A DNA stretch of 64,000 nt from Bacillus sp. ISL-34 (GTDB lineage: Bacteria > Bacillota > Bacilli > Bacillales > DSM-1321). The stretch covers positions 1-64,000 of the forward strand of contig NZ_JAGGQJ010000011.1 of assembly GCF_018613325.1 (NCBI RefSeq). Reading direction: 5' to 3'. The translations under genes were made by a program, and so were the position numbers. The notes beneath the pieces are model-generated. The model did not search any database. It was not told the DNA's origin and worked only from the letters and a program-made list of their open reading frames with translations. This document shows positions 52,153-60,926 of this stretch, piece after piece. Position 1 is the first letter of the stretch; every line of letters begins with the position of its first letter.

Positions 52153-52638
52153 TTAAAGCCACTTTTCAAACTGAATTCTTTTGTTCATTGCATAAATGAC
52201 TGGCGCTCCAATCAGGAGGACAACGAACTCACCGACAGCCGTGGTCATCCAGCTTAGCCAGAATGGCAAGCCAAAGGCAAGGTTCAGTTCAATTGCAATT
52301 AAAAACATTGTGAACGTGAAAAAGATAATCGTGGCGATCATCCGTCCTTTAATGCTTTTTATGAAACGAGAAACATAAATGACAAGCAATAAGGCGAGCA
52401 GGGATTGCCCCACCCCAAATATCAAATCATATGGCACCATCGGCGAAAAAAGCAGATTCGATATGAAGACTCCGCCGACGATACCGTAGATATACTTTTT
52501 ATTGAATACAATGAGATGATTCAACATTTCCGGTACACGGAATTGGAACATCTCAAAAGCTATTGGTTTAAACACCAATGAGACCGCCACATACAAGGCA
52601 GCCAATAACCCGTTTATCACGAGTGTACGAACATTCAT
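52153..52638 (-). CDS. queT: Queuosine-precursor transporter QueT
   Basis: 161 residues, six helices, QueT family (S-component of an ECF-type transporter for preQ1 or related queuosine precursors). LINGLLAALYVAVSLVFKPIAFEMFQFRVPEML is the N-terminal signature. Assignment is strengthened by a preQ1-I riboswitch immediately upstream that overlaps the ribosome binding site. No queuosine synthesis genes are next to it. Confidence 0.95.
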   Translation of the reverse strand: MNVRTLVINGLLAALYVAVSLVFKPIAFEMFQFRVPEMLNHLIVFNKKYIYGIVGGVFISNLLFSPMVPYDLIFGVGQSLLALLLVIYVSRFIKSIKGRMIATIIFFTFTMFLIAIELNLAFGLPFWLSWMTTAVGEFVVLLIGAPVIYAMNKRIQFEKWL

Positions 52639-52650
52639 TTTACTCTCTCC

Positions 52651-52684
52651 CTAGTTTTTTATCGTGGGATGGTTACGAACCACG
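52651..52684 (-). promoter_or_regulatory. PreQ1-I riboswitch (translational)
   Basis: Reading the minus strand: CGTGG-TTCG-TAACCATCC-CACG stem region, then ATAAAAAACTAG, the A-rich tail with the CUA/ACUA pseudoknot. This matches preQ1 class I. The tail runs straight into the binding site GGGAGAGAG, so ligand binding would hide it and lower queT translation. No terminator lies between the aptamer and the ATG at 52638. Confidence 0.92.
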
Positions 52685-52859
52685 TTTAGGCGTTTACCCG
52701 ATGATTAATAGTATCCCAAGTAAGCTTGTTTCGTCAATTTGTAAAGAATGGTTTTAATTTATAAGTTTCCAAGCAGGAGAAGTAGCTCAATAGGATTTTG
52801 ATTTATTGCAATGAAGGGTGATATTATTTCAATATGTACGTCAAAGGAGTGAAGATAAT

Positions 52860-53381
52860 ATGTCGATCGAGAGTGTCAAAAGCCATTTTAAACAATGGAA
52901 TCGGGAAGGCGACGTAAAGGAGTTCGAAACATCGAGCGCCACGGTGATTGAGGCAGCGGAAACCATCGGTGTTATCCCAGCGCGGATTGCTAAGACTCTT
53001 TCCTTTAAAGGGGAAGGTGAACACGCTATTTTGGTAGTTGCCGCAGGGGACGCGAAAGTGGATAATAAGAAATTTCGTCAGACGTTCGGTTTTAAGGCAC
53101 GAATGCTTTCACCTGAAGAAGTGCTTGCACAGACCGGCCATGCAATCGGAGGAGTTTGCCCGTTTGGTCTGGCAAATGATTTAGCTGTTTTTCTTGATGT
53201 ATCGATGAAGCGCTTCGAGTCATTGTTCCCGGCATGCGGCAGTGCGAACTCTGCAATAGAACTTACACTTGCTGAATTGTTTGAATATTCAGGTGCGAAG
53301 GATTGGGTGGATGTTTGTAAGGGTTGGGAAGAAAAGGGGAATGAGGAAACGGCGGTAGGCAATGCAGTTGATGGCTATTGA
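52860..53381 (+). CDS. YbaK/EbsC-family aminoacyl-tRNA editing protein
   Basis: 173 residues. YbaK/prolyl-tRNA-editing fold: AETIGVIPARIAKTLSFKGEGE, VDNKKFRQTFGFKARML and GHAIGGVCPFGL, where the Lys and Gly loop are typical. Free-standing editing domains clear mischarged tRNA, most often Cys- or Ala-tRNA(Pro). The start at 52860 follows AAAGGAGTGA; an ATG at 52818 lies upstream without support. Confidence 0.9.
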   Translation: MSIESVKSHFKQWNREGDVKEFETSSATVIEAAETIGVIPARIAKTLSFKGEGEHAILVVAAGDAKVDNKKFRQTFGFKARMLSPEEVLAQTGHAIGGVCPFGLANDLAVFLDVSMKRFESLFPACGSANSAIELTLAELFEYSGAKDWVDVCKGWEEKGNEETAVGNAVDGY

Positions 53382-53417
53382 TTAATGGTACCAAAAAATC
53401 CACATTGAATGGGGTTG

Positions 53418-53440
53418 AGTCCACTTCGGTGGACTTTATT
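53418..53440 (+). terminator. Terminator after the editing protein gene
   Basis: AGTCCAC-TTCG-GTGGACT (53418-53435): 7-bp stem with a stable UUCG tetraloop, followed by a T-rich stretch. Confidence 0.8.
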
Positions 53441-53597
53441 TATTGATGACACGGGACATTTTATTTTTTAGTTAAACTGGTTCGAATCCGATTGCTTTAT
53501 CCCTTACAGCAGCGACCGCAGTGCAAATTAGCGGTCAATAATTAAAGTGGTTCATGAACGGTTAATCGTGGAAAAAGTACTAAAGGGAGGTTGAAAG

Positions 53598-54410
53598 ATG
53601 TTAAATGGAAGCCATAGAAAAAGCACCAGCAGCTATCTTAGTCTTAAAACACTTTATGAAGAAAATATCACGGTTAAGAGCATTGCCCAGGAGCTTGAGT
53701 TTTGCCATAAACACGATCTGGCGCTGGATATCCAGAAAGCATTGGAAAAAAAGAATTTTGATATATTGGCTGTGCAAGATCAAGGGGAAATCATCGGATA
53801 TATCGAAAGGGAAGAGCTAGGTGAAGGGAAAATTTCTGAATATTTGAAAAACTTTTCACCAAGGGAAATGGTTTCGGATTCAACCCCTTTGATCCAGCTT
53901 CTACAAATTTTCAAGAATAAAACAAGGGTGTTCGTATTAGAGAATAATTCAATTAAAAAGTTGATTACCCATGCCGACCTTCAAAAGCCTCCAATCAGGA
54001 TGCTAATATTCGGATATATTACCTTATTGGAAATGAGGATGAGCGATATCATCATGGATAGATTCGGCGATGGCAGCTGGTATCCAATGATCAGCGAAGA
54101 CCGTTTAGAAAAGGCAAATGAATTATATAGGAGGAGAATCGATAAAAATGAAGACATCAATATAATAGAGTGCCTTCAAATCAGTGATAAATTCGATATC
54201 ATACATAAAGATGAAGAATTGAGGTGCTTCTTCCAAATCCCTTCGAAAAGTAAAGGGAAGAAGGATGCGAATGCCATCCGGAAATTACGGGATAAGATTT
54301 CCCATGCTAATGAACTGGGTCTGGACATGTCGTGGATGGAAATCATTGAGGTTGTCGAGTCCTGTGGCCGGCTGCTCGAAATCTCTGAATCCTATCAGTA
54401 TGAAAAATAA
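53598..54410 (+). CDS. CBS-domain protein with HEPN-like C-terminus
   Basis: 270 residues. Residues about 20-130 read as a CBS pair (FDILAVQDQGEIIGYIEREEL; RVFVLENNSIKKLITHADL). The C-terminal half is helical and contains RKLRDKISHAN with Arg231-x4-His236, the Rx4-6H signature of HEPN RNase domains. So this may be a nucleotide-sensing module joined to an RNase. HEPN assignment rests on one motif and helix pattern. AAGGGAGG precedes the ATG; stands alone, no partner gene. Confidence 0.7.
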   Translation: MLNGSHRKSTSSYLSLKTLYEENITVKSIAQELEFCHKHDLALDIQKALEKKNFDILAVQDQGEIIGYIEREELGEGKISEYLKNFSPREMVSDSTPLIQLLQIFKNKTRVFVLENNSIKKLITHADLQKPPIRMLIFGYITLLEMRMSDIIMDRFGDGSWYPMISEDRLEKANELYRRRIDKNEDINIIECLQISDKFDIIHKDEELRCFFQIPSKSKGKKDANAIRKLRDKISHANELGLDMSWMEIIEVVESCGRLLEISESYQYEK

Positions 54411-54414
54411 GGAT

Positions 54415-54440
54415 CCGGCTATCATGCGGGTTCTTTTTAT
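54415..54440 (+). terminator. Terminator after the CBS protein gene
   Basis: GGATCCG pairs with CGGGTTC (G-U pairs) over loop GCTATCATG, then TTTTT. Confidence 0.65.
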
Positions 54441-54458
54441 CGTTTAGATCCATACATA

Positions 54459-54487
54459 AAAAAACTGCCCATATAAGGCAGTTTCCC
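54459..54487 (-). terminator. Terminator after the DUF3892 gene
   Basis: On the minus strand AAACTGCC TTATAT GGGCAGTTT followed by T, about 10 bp after the stop. Confidence 0.85.
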
Positions 54488-54494
54488 CGAAAAA

Positions 54495-54791
54495 TCAAAA
54501 CTCCGGCAGTTGATCCAGGTTATTTTCCTTTATCCCATCGGGTTCACTCCGCAAGATGTCACGTCCATATTTATGAAAGACGTCAACATTGGCCAGGTTG
54601 CCTGCTTTGGCTTCCGAAAGGGCTGTGGGGTAGTCGAGTTCGCGGCCGGAGTTCGTCTTGATGGCGATAATATTGTCCTCTTCATTTTTCCTTACGGCGA
54701 TGATTTCTTCTTTTCCTGCTGAATCAGGTTGGTTTGCTTGCGGTGTTCCCTGCTGTTTATATGATTCATAGGCTTTTTCAAATTGGTCCAT
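54495..54791 (-). CDS. DUF3892 protein
   Basis: 98 residues. First 25 residues are Gln-rich and disordered; the rest, EEIIAVRKNEEDNIIAIKTNSGRELDYPTALSEAKAG, fits DUF3892, a small beta domain of unknown function common in Bacillaceae. AGGAGGT lies before the ATG and overlaps the stop of the broken ADH upstream. Confidence 0.8.
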   Translation of the reverse strand: MDQFEKAYESYKQQGTPQANQPDSAGKEEIIAVRKNEEDNIIAIKTNSGRELDYPTALSEAKAGNLANVDVFHKYGRDILRSEPDGIKENNLDQLPEF

Positions 54792-54805
54792 GTTTTGGAC
54801 ACCTC

Positions 54806-55186
54806 CTATTTATAGGGTGAGCCATTTTTTCTGCAATATACAAACCGGATTTCGTCCGACTTGAAGGCCATACCTTTAGCGACATCCAAAGCACTGCCTC
54901 CACCCAAACCGATGATGGCATCACATTCTTGTTCTTTAAATGCCAAACAGCCGGCTTCGATCTCCCTGTCCTTCGGATTGGTCGTCATTTCAATGAAGGT
55001 AGCAAAAGCAAGTCCTGCATCCTGGCAGGATTTAATCACTTTATCCAACCAGCCAGCATTGGCCACCCCGGAGTCGCTTACTATCAGCGCCTTTTTGGCG
55101 CCCAGCCGCAAGCAGGCCTCGCCAGCTTGTTCAATCGAACCTTTTCCAACAATCAATTCCGGCATCACGAATTTAGTTATCGACAT
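54806..55186 (-). pseudogene. Truncated iron-containing alcohol dehydrogenase
   Basis: 126 residues that begin like a full Fe-ADH (MSITKFVMPELIVGKGSIEQ, then IGLGGGSALDVAKGMA, the NAD-binding glycine motif). After about residue 112 the sequence leaves the family (KSDEIRFVYCRKNGSPYK) and stops, whereas the family needs about 385 residues and the metal-binding His set lies in the missing part. The 3' two-thirds has been deleted, with the join right before DUF3892. Not functional as a dehydrogenase. Confidence 0.85.
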
Positions 55187-55457
55187 TTTTACGCCTTCTC
55201 CCTGTAAAAATTCTATCTCTTCTGTATTATTTTCCCGAAAAAGAGCGAAAATCCTGTTTGGATTACAGGTATTTTTATATAATATGACAAAATATCGGAT
55301 GAAAGAGAACTTTTGGCACAGGTCAATTTCCCTGTTGATTTCTTTAATTTGTAAATTTGTTACTTTAGACATGTATTATTTGGGATAAACCTACCTAGTT
55401 AGTATTCTCTATATATTGTAAAATTATGGTGGAATCTATTAAACTGGGAGGCAATCT

Positions 55458-56861
55458 ATGAAAAAACAATTTCTATCGGTTAGCTTAATCGCGGCATTGA
55501 CACTCGGGACAGCCGGGGCAACCACCGCTTTAGCAGCGCCACACTCATCGCCGGTGCTATCTGCGCCATCCACGGACAAGCAAGTCATTAAAAGAATCGA
55601 TGCCGATAAAATCTACAAGAATATTGAATACCTCTCACAAACACCTCGGGTGGCCGGTACGGATTCTGAGTATAAAGCCGTCCAATTCATCAAAAAGCAA
55701 TTCCAATCTTATGGCTATAAAGCCGATATCGAAGAGTTCAATTTTTTATCTTATACAGACCCAAATCTGGTCGAGCTGTCCGTTGCCGGATTTGATGGGG
55801 AAATCCAATCGAATCATTTAACCTATTCAGTTAATGGGAATTTATCCGGTGAAGTGGTATTTGCCGGTTTAGGAACGAAAGAAGAGCTAGAGAAAACCGA
55901 CGTTGCAGGGAAGATTGCCCTTATACAAAGAGGCAGCCTCACTTTTGCAGAGAAAGTATTGAATGCAGCGGAAAAAGGGGCAGCGGGAGTCATCCTATTC
56001 AATAATGCAGATGGGGAATTAAACGGGACACTCGGAGAGGATAATGACAAGTTTATTCCATCCGTCACGATCACCAAAAAGGATGGAGAAGCCCTTCTGG
56101 AAAAACTGAATGCTGGAGTTAAATTGACAGCATCATTAAAAATTGAAGGAGCTTATTCCGGAGAAAAAACCTCTTATAATGTAGTGGCAACGAAAAAAGC
56201 AACAAAGAACAATAAAGCAAAAAAGAACGATATCATTTATATTACTGGACATCATGATTCCGTCACAGGTGCACCCGGAGCGAATGATGATGCATCAGGA
56301 ACATCCGTCACGCTTGAACTTGCACGTGTTCTGAAGAATCTTCCTACAGATACCGAAATTCGCTTTGTCACCTTTGGGGCAGAGGAAAATGGATTGCTGG
56401 GTTCACAGCATTATGTGAGCAATCTCCCTGATGATGATATCAAGCGGACAATTGCCAACTTCAATCTCGATATGGTGGGAAGCAAGGATGCCGGAGATTT
56501 GGTCATTTTGACTAATGATGGAGAAATGAACCTTGTAACCGAGCTGGCCCAGGCATCAAGTACAAGACTGAATGGTGAGCCGACTCCGTATGGACAAGGC
56601 GGGAGAAGTGACCATGTATCCTTTGCTGAGGCTGGAATACCCGCTGCTTTATTCATCCACAGTCCATCAGAACCTTGGTATCATACTCCTGATGATACCA
56701 TTGATAAAATCTCAAAAGAAAAGCTTCAAGATGTTGCTGAAATTGTCGGCACAGCTGTCTATGACCAAGCAAAAATCGAAGCTAAAAAACCTGATTTCAA
56801 TCATAAAAAAGGGAAAAAGGTGAAAGTTCCGCATTTATTTGGCGAAAAGGAATTCAAATAA
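55458..56861 (+). CDS. Secreted M28-family aminopeptidase (YwaD-like)
   Basis: 467 residues: Sec signal peptide (LSVSLIAALTLGTAGATTALA), a protease-associated (PA) domain at about 130-225 (GKIALIQRGSLTFAEKV, AAGVILFNNADGELNG), and the M28 zinc peptidase core with TGHHDSVTGAPGANDDASG (first His and bridging Asp), FGAEENGLLGS (general base Glu) and later SDHVSFAEAGIPA. The layout matches B. subtilis YwaD. A lysine-rich tail may bind the wall. GGGAGG precedes the ATG. Confidence 0.94.
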   Translation: MKKQFLSVSLIAALTLGTAGATTALAAPHSSPVLSAPSTDKQVIKRIDADKIYKNIEYLSQTPRVAGTDSEYKAVQFIKKQFQSYGYKADIEEFNFLSYTDPNLVELSVAGFDGEIQSNHLTYSVNGNLSGEVVFAGLGTKEELEKTDVAGKIALIQRGSLTFAEKVLNAAEKGAAGVILFNNADGELNGTLGEDNDKFIPSVTITKKDGEALLEKLNAGVKLTASLKIEGAYSGEKTSYNVVATKKATKNNKAKKNDIIYITGHHDSVTGAPGANDDASGTSVTLELARVLKNLPTDTEIRFVTFGAEENGLLGSQHYVSNLPDDDIKRTIANFNLDMVGSKDAGDLVILTNDGEMNLVTELAQASSTRLNGEPTPYGQGGRSDHVSFAEAGIPAALFIHSPSEPWYHTPDDTIDKISKEKLQDVAEIVGTAVYDQAKIEAKKPDFNHKKGKKVKVPHLFGEKEFK

Positions 56862-56875
56862 TGCAGTAAATATTC

Positions 56876-56904
56876 AGAGGGTGCAGCCTGCACCCTCTCT
56901 CTTT
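56876..56904 (+). terminator. Terminator after the aminopeptidase gene
   Basis: AGAGGGTGCAG (56876-56886) pairs perfectly with CTGCACCCTCT (56888-56898), then CTCTTTATG. Confidence 0.85.
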
Positions 56905-57098
56905 ATGTTTAAAAATGGAAGTACGGGGGTGAAAAGTCTAATCTGGCATTGGAGCGTATGAGCTGAATTCCCTAATTCCGTAGCATAAATAGCTTATTTA
57001 TCCCTATTTAACTCTAAGACTATAATCCTTATAATAAAAATTATGAAAAATATGACAGTCTACATAATGAGAATAGTATGTTTGAGGTGATTTTTTAA

Positions 57099-57524
57099 GT
57101 GTATGCAAATTCATTGAGTGAAATTCACTCAGCCCTCTCCAGCAAAATGTCCGATGTTAATGAAAAAATCAATCGTTTGGAGCAGGCAAAAAGACAAATC
57201 AAAGACGAACAGAATGCTTGTCTGGGGGAAATTGCTAAAATTAAAAATCCGGATTTGGCAAAAAGCTGGACGGGAAACCGTGCAGAGGACTTTCAAGATG
57301 CCCGCAGTGATGCATACAAGGCAATGTCAACGATCATTCATGATGATTATGACGACTATCAAGAGAAAATCGACGGTAAAATCATGATGCTTAATATAGA
57401 AAAAAAGGCTCTGAGTGCAGCAGGCATGATAGCACATGAAGCGGATGTTCTTTTAGGTAAAGGGGAAGCCGTCATAGATCAATTGGAAAGCAAAATATCA
57501 TATTTAAAAGGGTGGTTGTTTTAA
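57099..57524 (+). CDS. YwqH-like DUF5082 protein (LXG partner)
   Basis: 141 residues, all helical, with GTG start behind GAGGTGA. MSDVNEKINRLEQAKRQIKDEQ and an internal KSWTGNRAEDFQDARSDAY (a WxG-like turn) fit DUF5082 (YwqH). Such small helical proteins bind the LXG domain and are needed for its type VII export. First gene of the LXG operon; the stop overlaps the next ATG. Confidence 0.88.
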   Translation: MYANSLSEIHSALSSKMSDVNEKINRLEQAKRQIKDEQNACLGEIAKIKNPDLAKSWTGNRAEDFQDARSDAYKAMSTIIHDDYDDYQEKIDGKIMMLNIEKKALSAAGMIAHEADVLLGKGEAVIDQLESKISYLKGWLF

Positions 57525-57811
57525 TGACGACAATCAAACTGAATCATCCTGCCGTAACGAAGCAAGTCGATCAGGTGAAGACGGCACTTGGTACAGTCAC
57601 GCTTGGAAATTTGCCGGCAGGCGAGCTTGGCAGCAATAAATTGGAATTCACCTCGAAATGGATCGACCGGGAAACGAACCTGGAGAAGGTCTTCGAGCAA
57701 TATATCAAAATCGTCCAGAAAAATGTGGAAGATACCCGTGCCAACATTGACTTATTAAAAGAACAGGATGAAGCCATCGCCCATGCGTCTTCACATGGGT
57801 ATCAGCGATGA
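57524..57811 (+). CDS. YwqI-like DUF5344 protein (LXG partner)
   Basis: 95 residues, helical, DUF5344 (YwqI) type: IKLNHPAVTKQVDQVKTALG and EFTSKWIDRETNLEKVFEQYI. Second targeting partner of the LXG toxin. The start at 57524 shares a base with the previous stop and follows AGGGTGG; the stop overlaps the toxin ATG by 4 bp, so all three are coupled. Confidence 0.88.
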   Translation: MTTIKLNHPAVTKQVDQVKTALGTVTLGNLPAGELGSNKLEFTSKWIDRETNLEKVFEQYIKIVQKNVEDTRANIDLLKEQDEAIAHASSHGYQR

Positions 57812-59829
57812 AGATATATGAAGCCGAGACATTGACGGCCGCAACCAAGTCGCGCGCCAAGCAATATGAAGAACTAAAGAAGGAAGTCACAGCCCTGAAA
57901 AAGGAATTTCAGGGCATCGTCGGCCTGGATAACGAGTTCCAGGGAGCAGGTGCTACCGCCATCAAAAGCTTCTATGAAGCACAAATCGAGGTGGCGGACG
58001 CCTGGATGGAACTATTCACGACCCAGATCAGTTTTTTGGAAGGCATACCGGCCAGTCTGGAAGAGGCGGACCTCTCCGGAAATACGGTGGTCGAGGTCCC
58101 CTTTTTAGATGGCGAAGTCTCAAACGGCATCAATCAAGCGAAGTCGCTTGTCGATCAACAAGCGAACGATCTTCAAAGGATCCTGAACAGCATTGACGAT
58201 ATCCTGCCTCTTGATAAGTTCGACCAAAAGGACTTTAATGAAAAAATCACGCTGGCCGGGCACAGGCTGGATGACACCGTGACAAAGGTCGAGAATGTCG
58301 ACCGGCAATTGGTCGAGGAATATGATGTGTCCATCGGGCAGGAAAACGTGGCCGTTGGCCTCTTCCGCGCCTTGCTTGATGCCACCAAGCAGGACGGCCA
58401 CGTTTCGCCGATGACCTTCAACCAATCGGCATTCAAAAATAGTGACGTCTATCAAGTGAAGGATGAAGTCGCCGGTCAGATGAAAGACTATCAGACCTTC
58501 AAAAAGGAACAAGCAGAAGCCCGGAAAATCGAACGAGAAATGGAAGAACTCGAAAATCGTCCATGGTATGAAAAGGCCTGGGATACGACAAAAACCTTTA
58601 CAGGGGAATTCACGGGATATTATGATTCAATCAGGGCCTCGACAGGAGTCGATCCAGTAACCGGCCGCAAGCTGTCCGATGCCGAACGAATCGCCGCCGG
58701 CGCCATGGCAGCCGCTGGATTCATCCCCGTCGTCGGCTGGGCCGGCCGGGCCATCAAAGGCGGCAGCGCCATCTACAAAACGGCCAAAGGACTCAACGCA
58801 GCGAACCACGCGCTCGATGCCTATAAAACGACAAAAGGCTTTAGCCTCCTCCAGAAAACCGAATACGGAATATACGGCCTCCTCGCCGCCAACGGCCTCG
58901 GCGAAGCGGCCACAGGCAAAGATATGTTCGGCAATCAGCTTACCGAGGAACAGCGCCAGAACGGGCTGTTGATGGCACTCGGAATCGGCGGTGTGGCTGG
59001 TGCGGCGAAGGTCGCTGATAAAGTAGCGAGTGGTACAAAGTTCGTCCCTTACAGCAAGGAATTTGCACAAAATCAGGTTCAGAAGGTTCAAGCTACAATA
59101 ACAGACATAGCGAGATCAGGAAAAACCACGTTAAAAAATATAGGTGAAGCAATCGGTAAAAAAGAAATCCCTAAACGGATAAGTATGGAACAAGTATCCC
59201 TCGCAGGAGGACCAACCCTTCGCCAAGTTATGATGGAAAAGCAGACAATTAAGGAAGCCTATCAGAAATTTACGGTGAAGGATAGCAAAGTAGAGGGTGT
59301 TTCAGGGGAGAGTATTTCTAAGGGTACAGATAAAGGTCTTGAAACTAGAGGTTACAGACCAGAACCTGGTGAAAGAACAATGTCAAGGGAAGAGTGGAAG
59401 GCGCTGGATAGAGAGAGACGTATAGAGGTTAATTATCCAAAACCAATTATTAATGGTGGAAATTATGAGCTTGTCAAATCTAAACCCGAATATTATACTC
59501 CCGAGGGTGAAATTATTTGGCCCCCTAACCGTGGCGTATTAGGTGAACCCAAACCCATGATATTAAAGCCTGGCACAATTATTGATAGATTTGGTTATGA
59601 GGGTGGAACTTTTGTTTCACCGTATGGTGTTCCCTATGAAATGCGTGCATTAGCTCCTGAAACATATTTAAAACCTTATAAACTCTATGTTGTGAAGAAA
59701 CCTATAGAAGTGCAGGCCGGGAAAATTGCTCCATGGTTTGATGAACCAGGTATGGGTGTTCAGTATGAACTCAACCAATCAGTAAAAAATTTTATAGATC
59801 AAGGAATAATTGGAAGGGTAGGAAAGTAG
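57808..59829 (+). CDS. LXG polymorphic toxin with C-terminal TNT (NADase) domain
   Basis: 673 residues. Residues 1 to about 210 are the LXG helical export domain (MKIYEAETLTAATKSRAKQY). About 270-385 is a PT-TG pretoxin region with small-residue helices (AAGAMAAAGFIPVVGWAGRA). The end, about 560-670, is a TNT domain: WPPNRGVLGEP, DRFGYEGGTFVSPYG (Arg594), PYEMRALAPET and GMGVQYELN (Gln652), the Arg and Gln pattern of NAD+ glycohydrolases of this family. Base composition shifts from GC-rich to AT-rich near 59040 (residue 411), where toxin modules are swapped. Sent out by type VII secretion; no secretion genes in the window. Confidence 0.92.
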   Translation: MKIYEAETLTAATKSRAKQYEELKKEVTALKKEFQGIVGLDNEFQGAGATAIKSFYEAQIEVADAWMELFTTQISFLEGIPASLEEADLSGNTVVEVPFLDGEVSNGINQAKSLVDQQANDLQRILNSIDDILPLDKFDQKDFNEKITLAGHRLDDTVTKVENVDRQLVEEYDVSIGQENVAVGLFRALLDATKQDGHVSPMTFNQSAFKNSDVYQVKDEVAGQMKDYQTFKKEQAEARKIEREMEELENRPWYEKAWDTTKTFTGEFTGYYDSIRASTGVDPVTGRKLSDAERIAAGAMAAAGFIPVVGWAGRAIKGGSAIYKTAKGLNAANHALDAYKTTKGFSLLQKTEYGIYGLLAANGLGEAATGKDMFGNQLTEEQRQNGLLMALGIGGVAGAAKVADKVASGTKFVPYSKEFAQNQVQKVQATITDIARSGKTTLKNIGEAIGKKEIPKRISMEQVSLAGGPTLRQVMMEKQTIKEAYQKFTVKDSKVEGVSGESISKGTDKGLETRGYRPEPGERTMSREEWKALDRERRIEVNYPKPIINGGNYELVKSKPEYYTPEGEIIWPPNRGVLGEPKPMILKPGTIIDRFGYEGGTFVSPYGVPYEMRALAPETYLKPYKLYVVKKPIEVQAGKIAPWFDEPGMGVQYELNQSVKNFIDQGIIGRVGK

Positions 59830-59830
59830 T

Positions 59831-60058
59831 GTGAAAAAAGAAGAATTACAACAAATGTTAATTAATGCTAATGTTCCAAAAGATTTATATAACTTAAATG
59901 GGGGATTACCTAATGAGTCATTTTGCTTAAATAAAGAAGATAATATTTGGGAAGTTTATTATAGTGAACGTGGTGTGAAATCACAATTAAAGAAATTTGA
60001 CTCAGAAGATGAGGCATGTGATTATTTTTATAAAACAATTTTGGAACTTCTGAATTAA
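59831..60058 (+). CDS. Candidate immunity protein of the TNT toxin
   Basis: 75 residues from GTG 59831, one base after the toxin stop. LNGGLPNESFCLNKEDNIWEVYYSERG with KKFDSEDEACDYFY is a compact alpha/beta pattern resembling small polymorphic-toxin immunity families (possibly Imm59-like, unsure). Position straight after the toxin is the main evidence. AT-rich like the toxin tip. Confidence 0.75.
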   Translation: MKKEELQQMLINANVPKDLYNLNGGLPNESFCLNKEDNIWEVYYSERGVKSQLKKFDSEDEACDYFYKTILELLN

Positions 60059-60418
60059 TAGGATTTAGCATTAAAATAGAAAATTAAATGAAAAAGAAAA
60101 ATTAGATAAGGTGGGCTTACAGTATTGTAGGCTCACCTTTCGTCTATTCAAAAATACTAAGGATCTGTAGTAAATAAAATTATGGCGATTCAGAGTCGTG
60201 ACTTTAAAACCTGGCTAATCATAGATAGATTCGGGTTGGAACATTTATTCACCTATCCGCTCTATATTAATATTGTGAGCTTGAACCCCGTACCCTTTTT
60301 AAACTGCAAAAGAAAAAAGAAGCTTTCTCATCTAAAGGTAAAACTATAATTCTGAAATCTCCTTTGAAGAATATAGTAAAATAATAAATTCTATTAAATA
60401 AAAAATGAGGTTTTTAAT
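60059..60418. other. Decayed intergenic stretch of the immunity array
   Basis: No intact gene. A hairpin GGTGGGCTTACA/TGTAGGCTCACC (about 60110-60138) may end the toxin operon. The part 60170-60225 loosely resembles 61228-61280 (GGCGAT, then AAAACCTG), as if both descend from one cassette. AT-rich with many stops in all frames. Confidence 0.5.
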
Positions 60419-60853
60419 TTGAATGGATTAATAGGTGATATTTTAGTGAAAGGAAATATACTTAATGGAAATACAAATAAATAGGATTTTTGTATAAATT
60501 TTCAAAATGAACTACTATCAAACGATATATCGAATAATATGTTTGTTTTTAAGGACGCAATTATGTTAGAAGGAATTTATTCTTGGGTTGTGGTTAACTT
60601 TCAAAACGATAGAGTTTCTCGTATTGAACTCGAGAATGCTGATGAAAATTTGAAAAATACTTACAATAATTGGTCTAATTATAGAGCTAAAAAAAAGAAA
60701 GAGATACATGATAAATGGGTAGAAGAGATATTAGGAAAACCAGATATAAAAAAAGGAGATTCATTAATTTATAATAGAACTTGGGGAGAAGTCACATCAT
60801 TTGAAGATAAGAAAAGTGGACAAGGAGAGATCTGGATCAGTTATAAAAAATGA
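60419..60853 (+). pseudogene. Immunity-like gene interrupted by an in-frame stop
   Basis: A TTG start at 60419 behind ATGAGG opens a frame (NGLIGDILVKGNILNGNTNK) that meets TAG at 60482-60484 and continues in the same frame as DFCINFQNELLSNDISNN into a 104-residue stretch from ATG 60539 (MFVFKDAIMLEGIYSWVVVN to EIWISYKK). The continuity suggests one gene of about 144 codons broken by a nonsense mutation. The remaining ORF could still be made from 60539 but has no binding site. Family unknown; position suggests immunity. Confidence 0.65.
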
Positions 60854-60885
60854 CACAGAAAACTCAATCTTGCCAGAATAAAAGT

Positions 60886-60926
60886 AAACCTTGAGTGGCC
60901 AAAGCCATTCGAGGTTTTTTAATGAA
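60886..60926 (+). terminator. Repeated terminator, copy 1
   Basis: AAACCTTGAGTGGC pairs with GCCATTCGAGGTTT around CAAA, then TTTT. It is 38/41 identical to the sequence at 61339-61379. Confidence 0.85.

Noticed and set aside
54861..55388. 175-codon plus-strand frame over the truncated Fe-ADH
   Set aside because: The minus strand encodes recognisable Fe-ADH motifs; the plus frame is its mirror.
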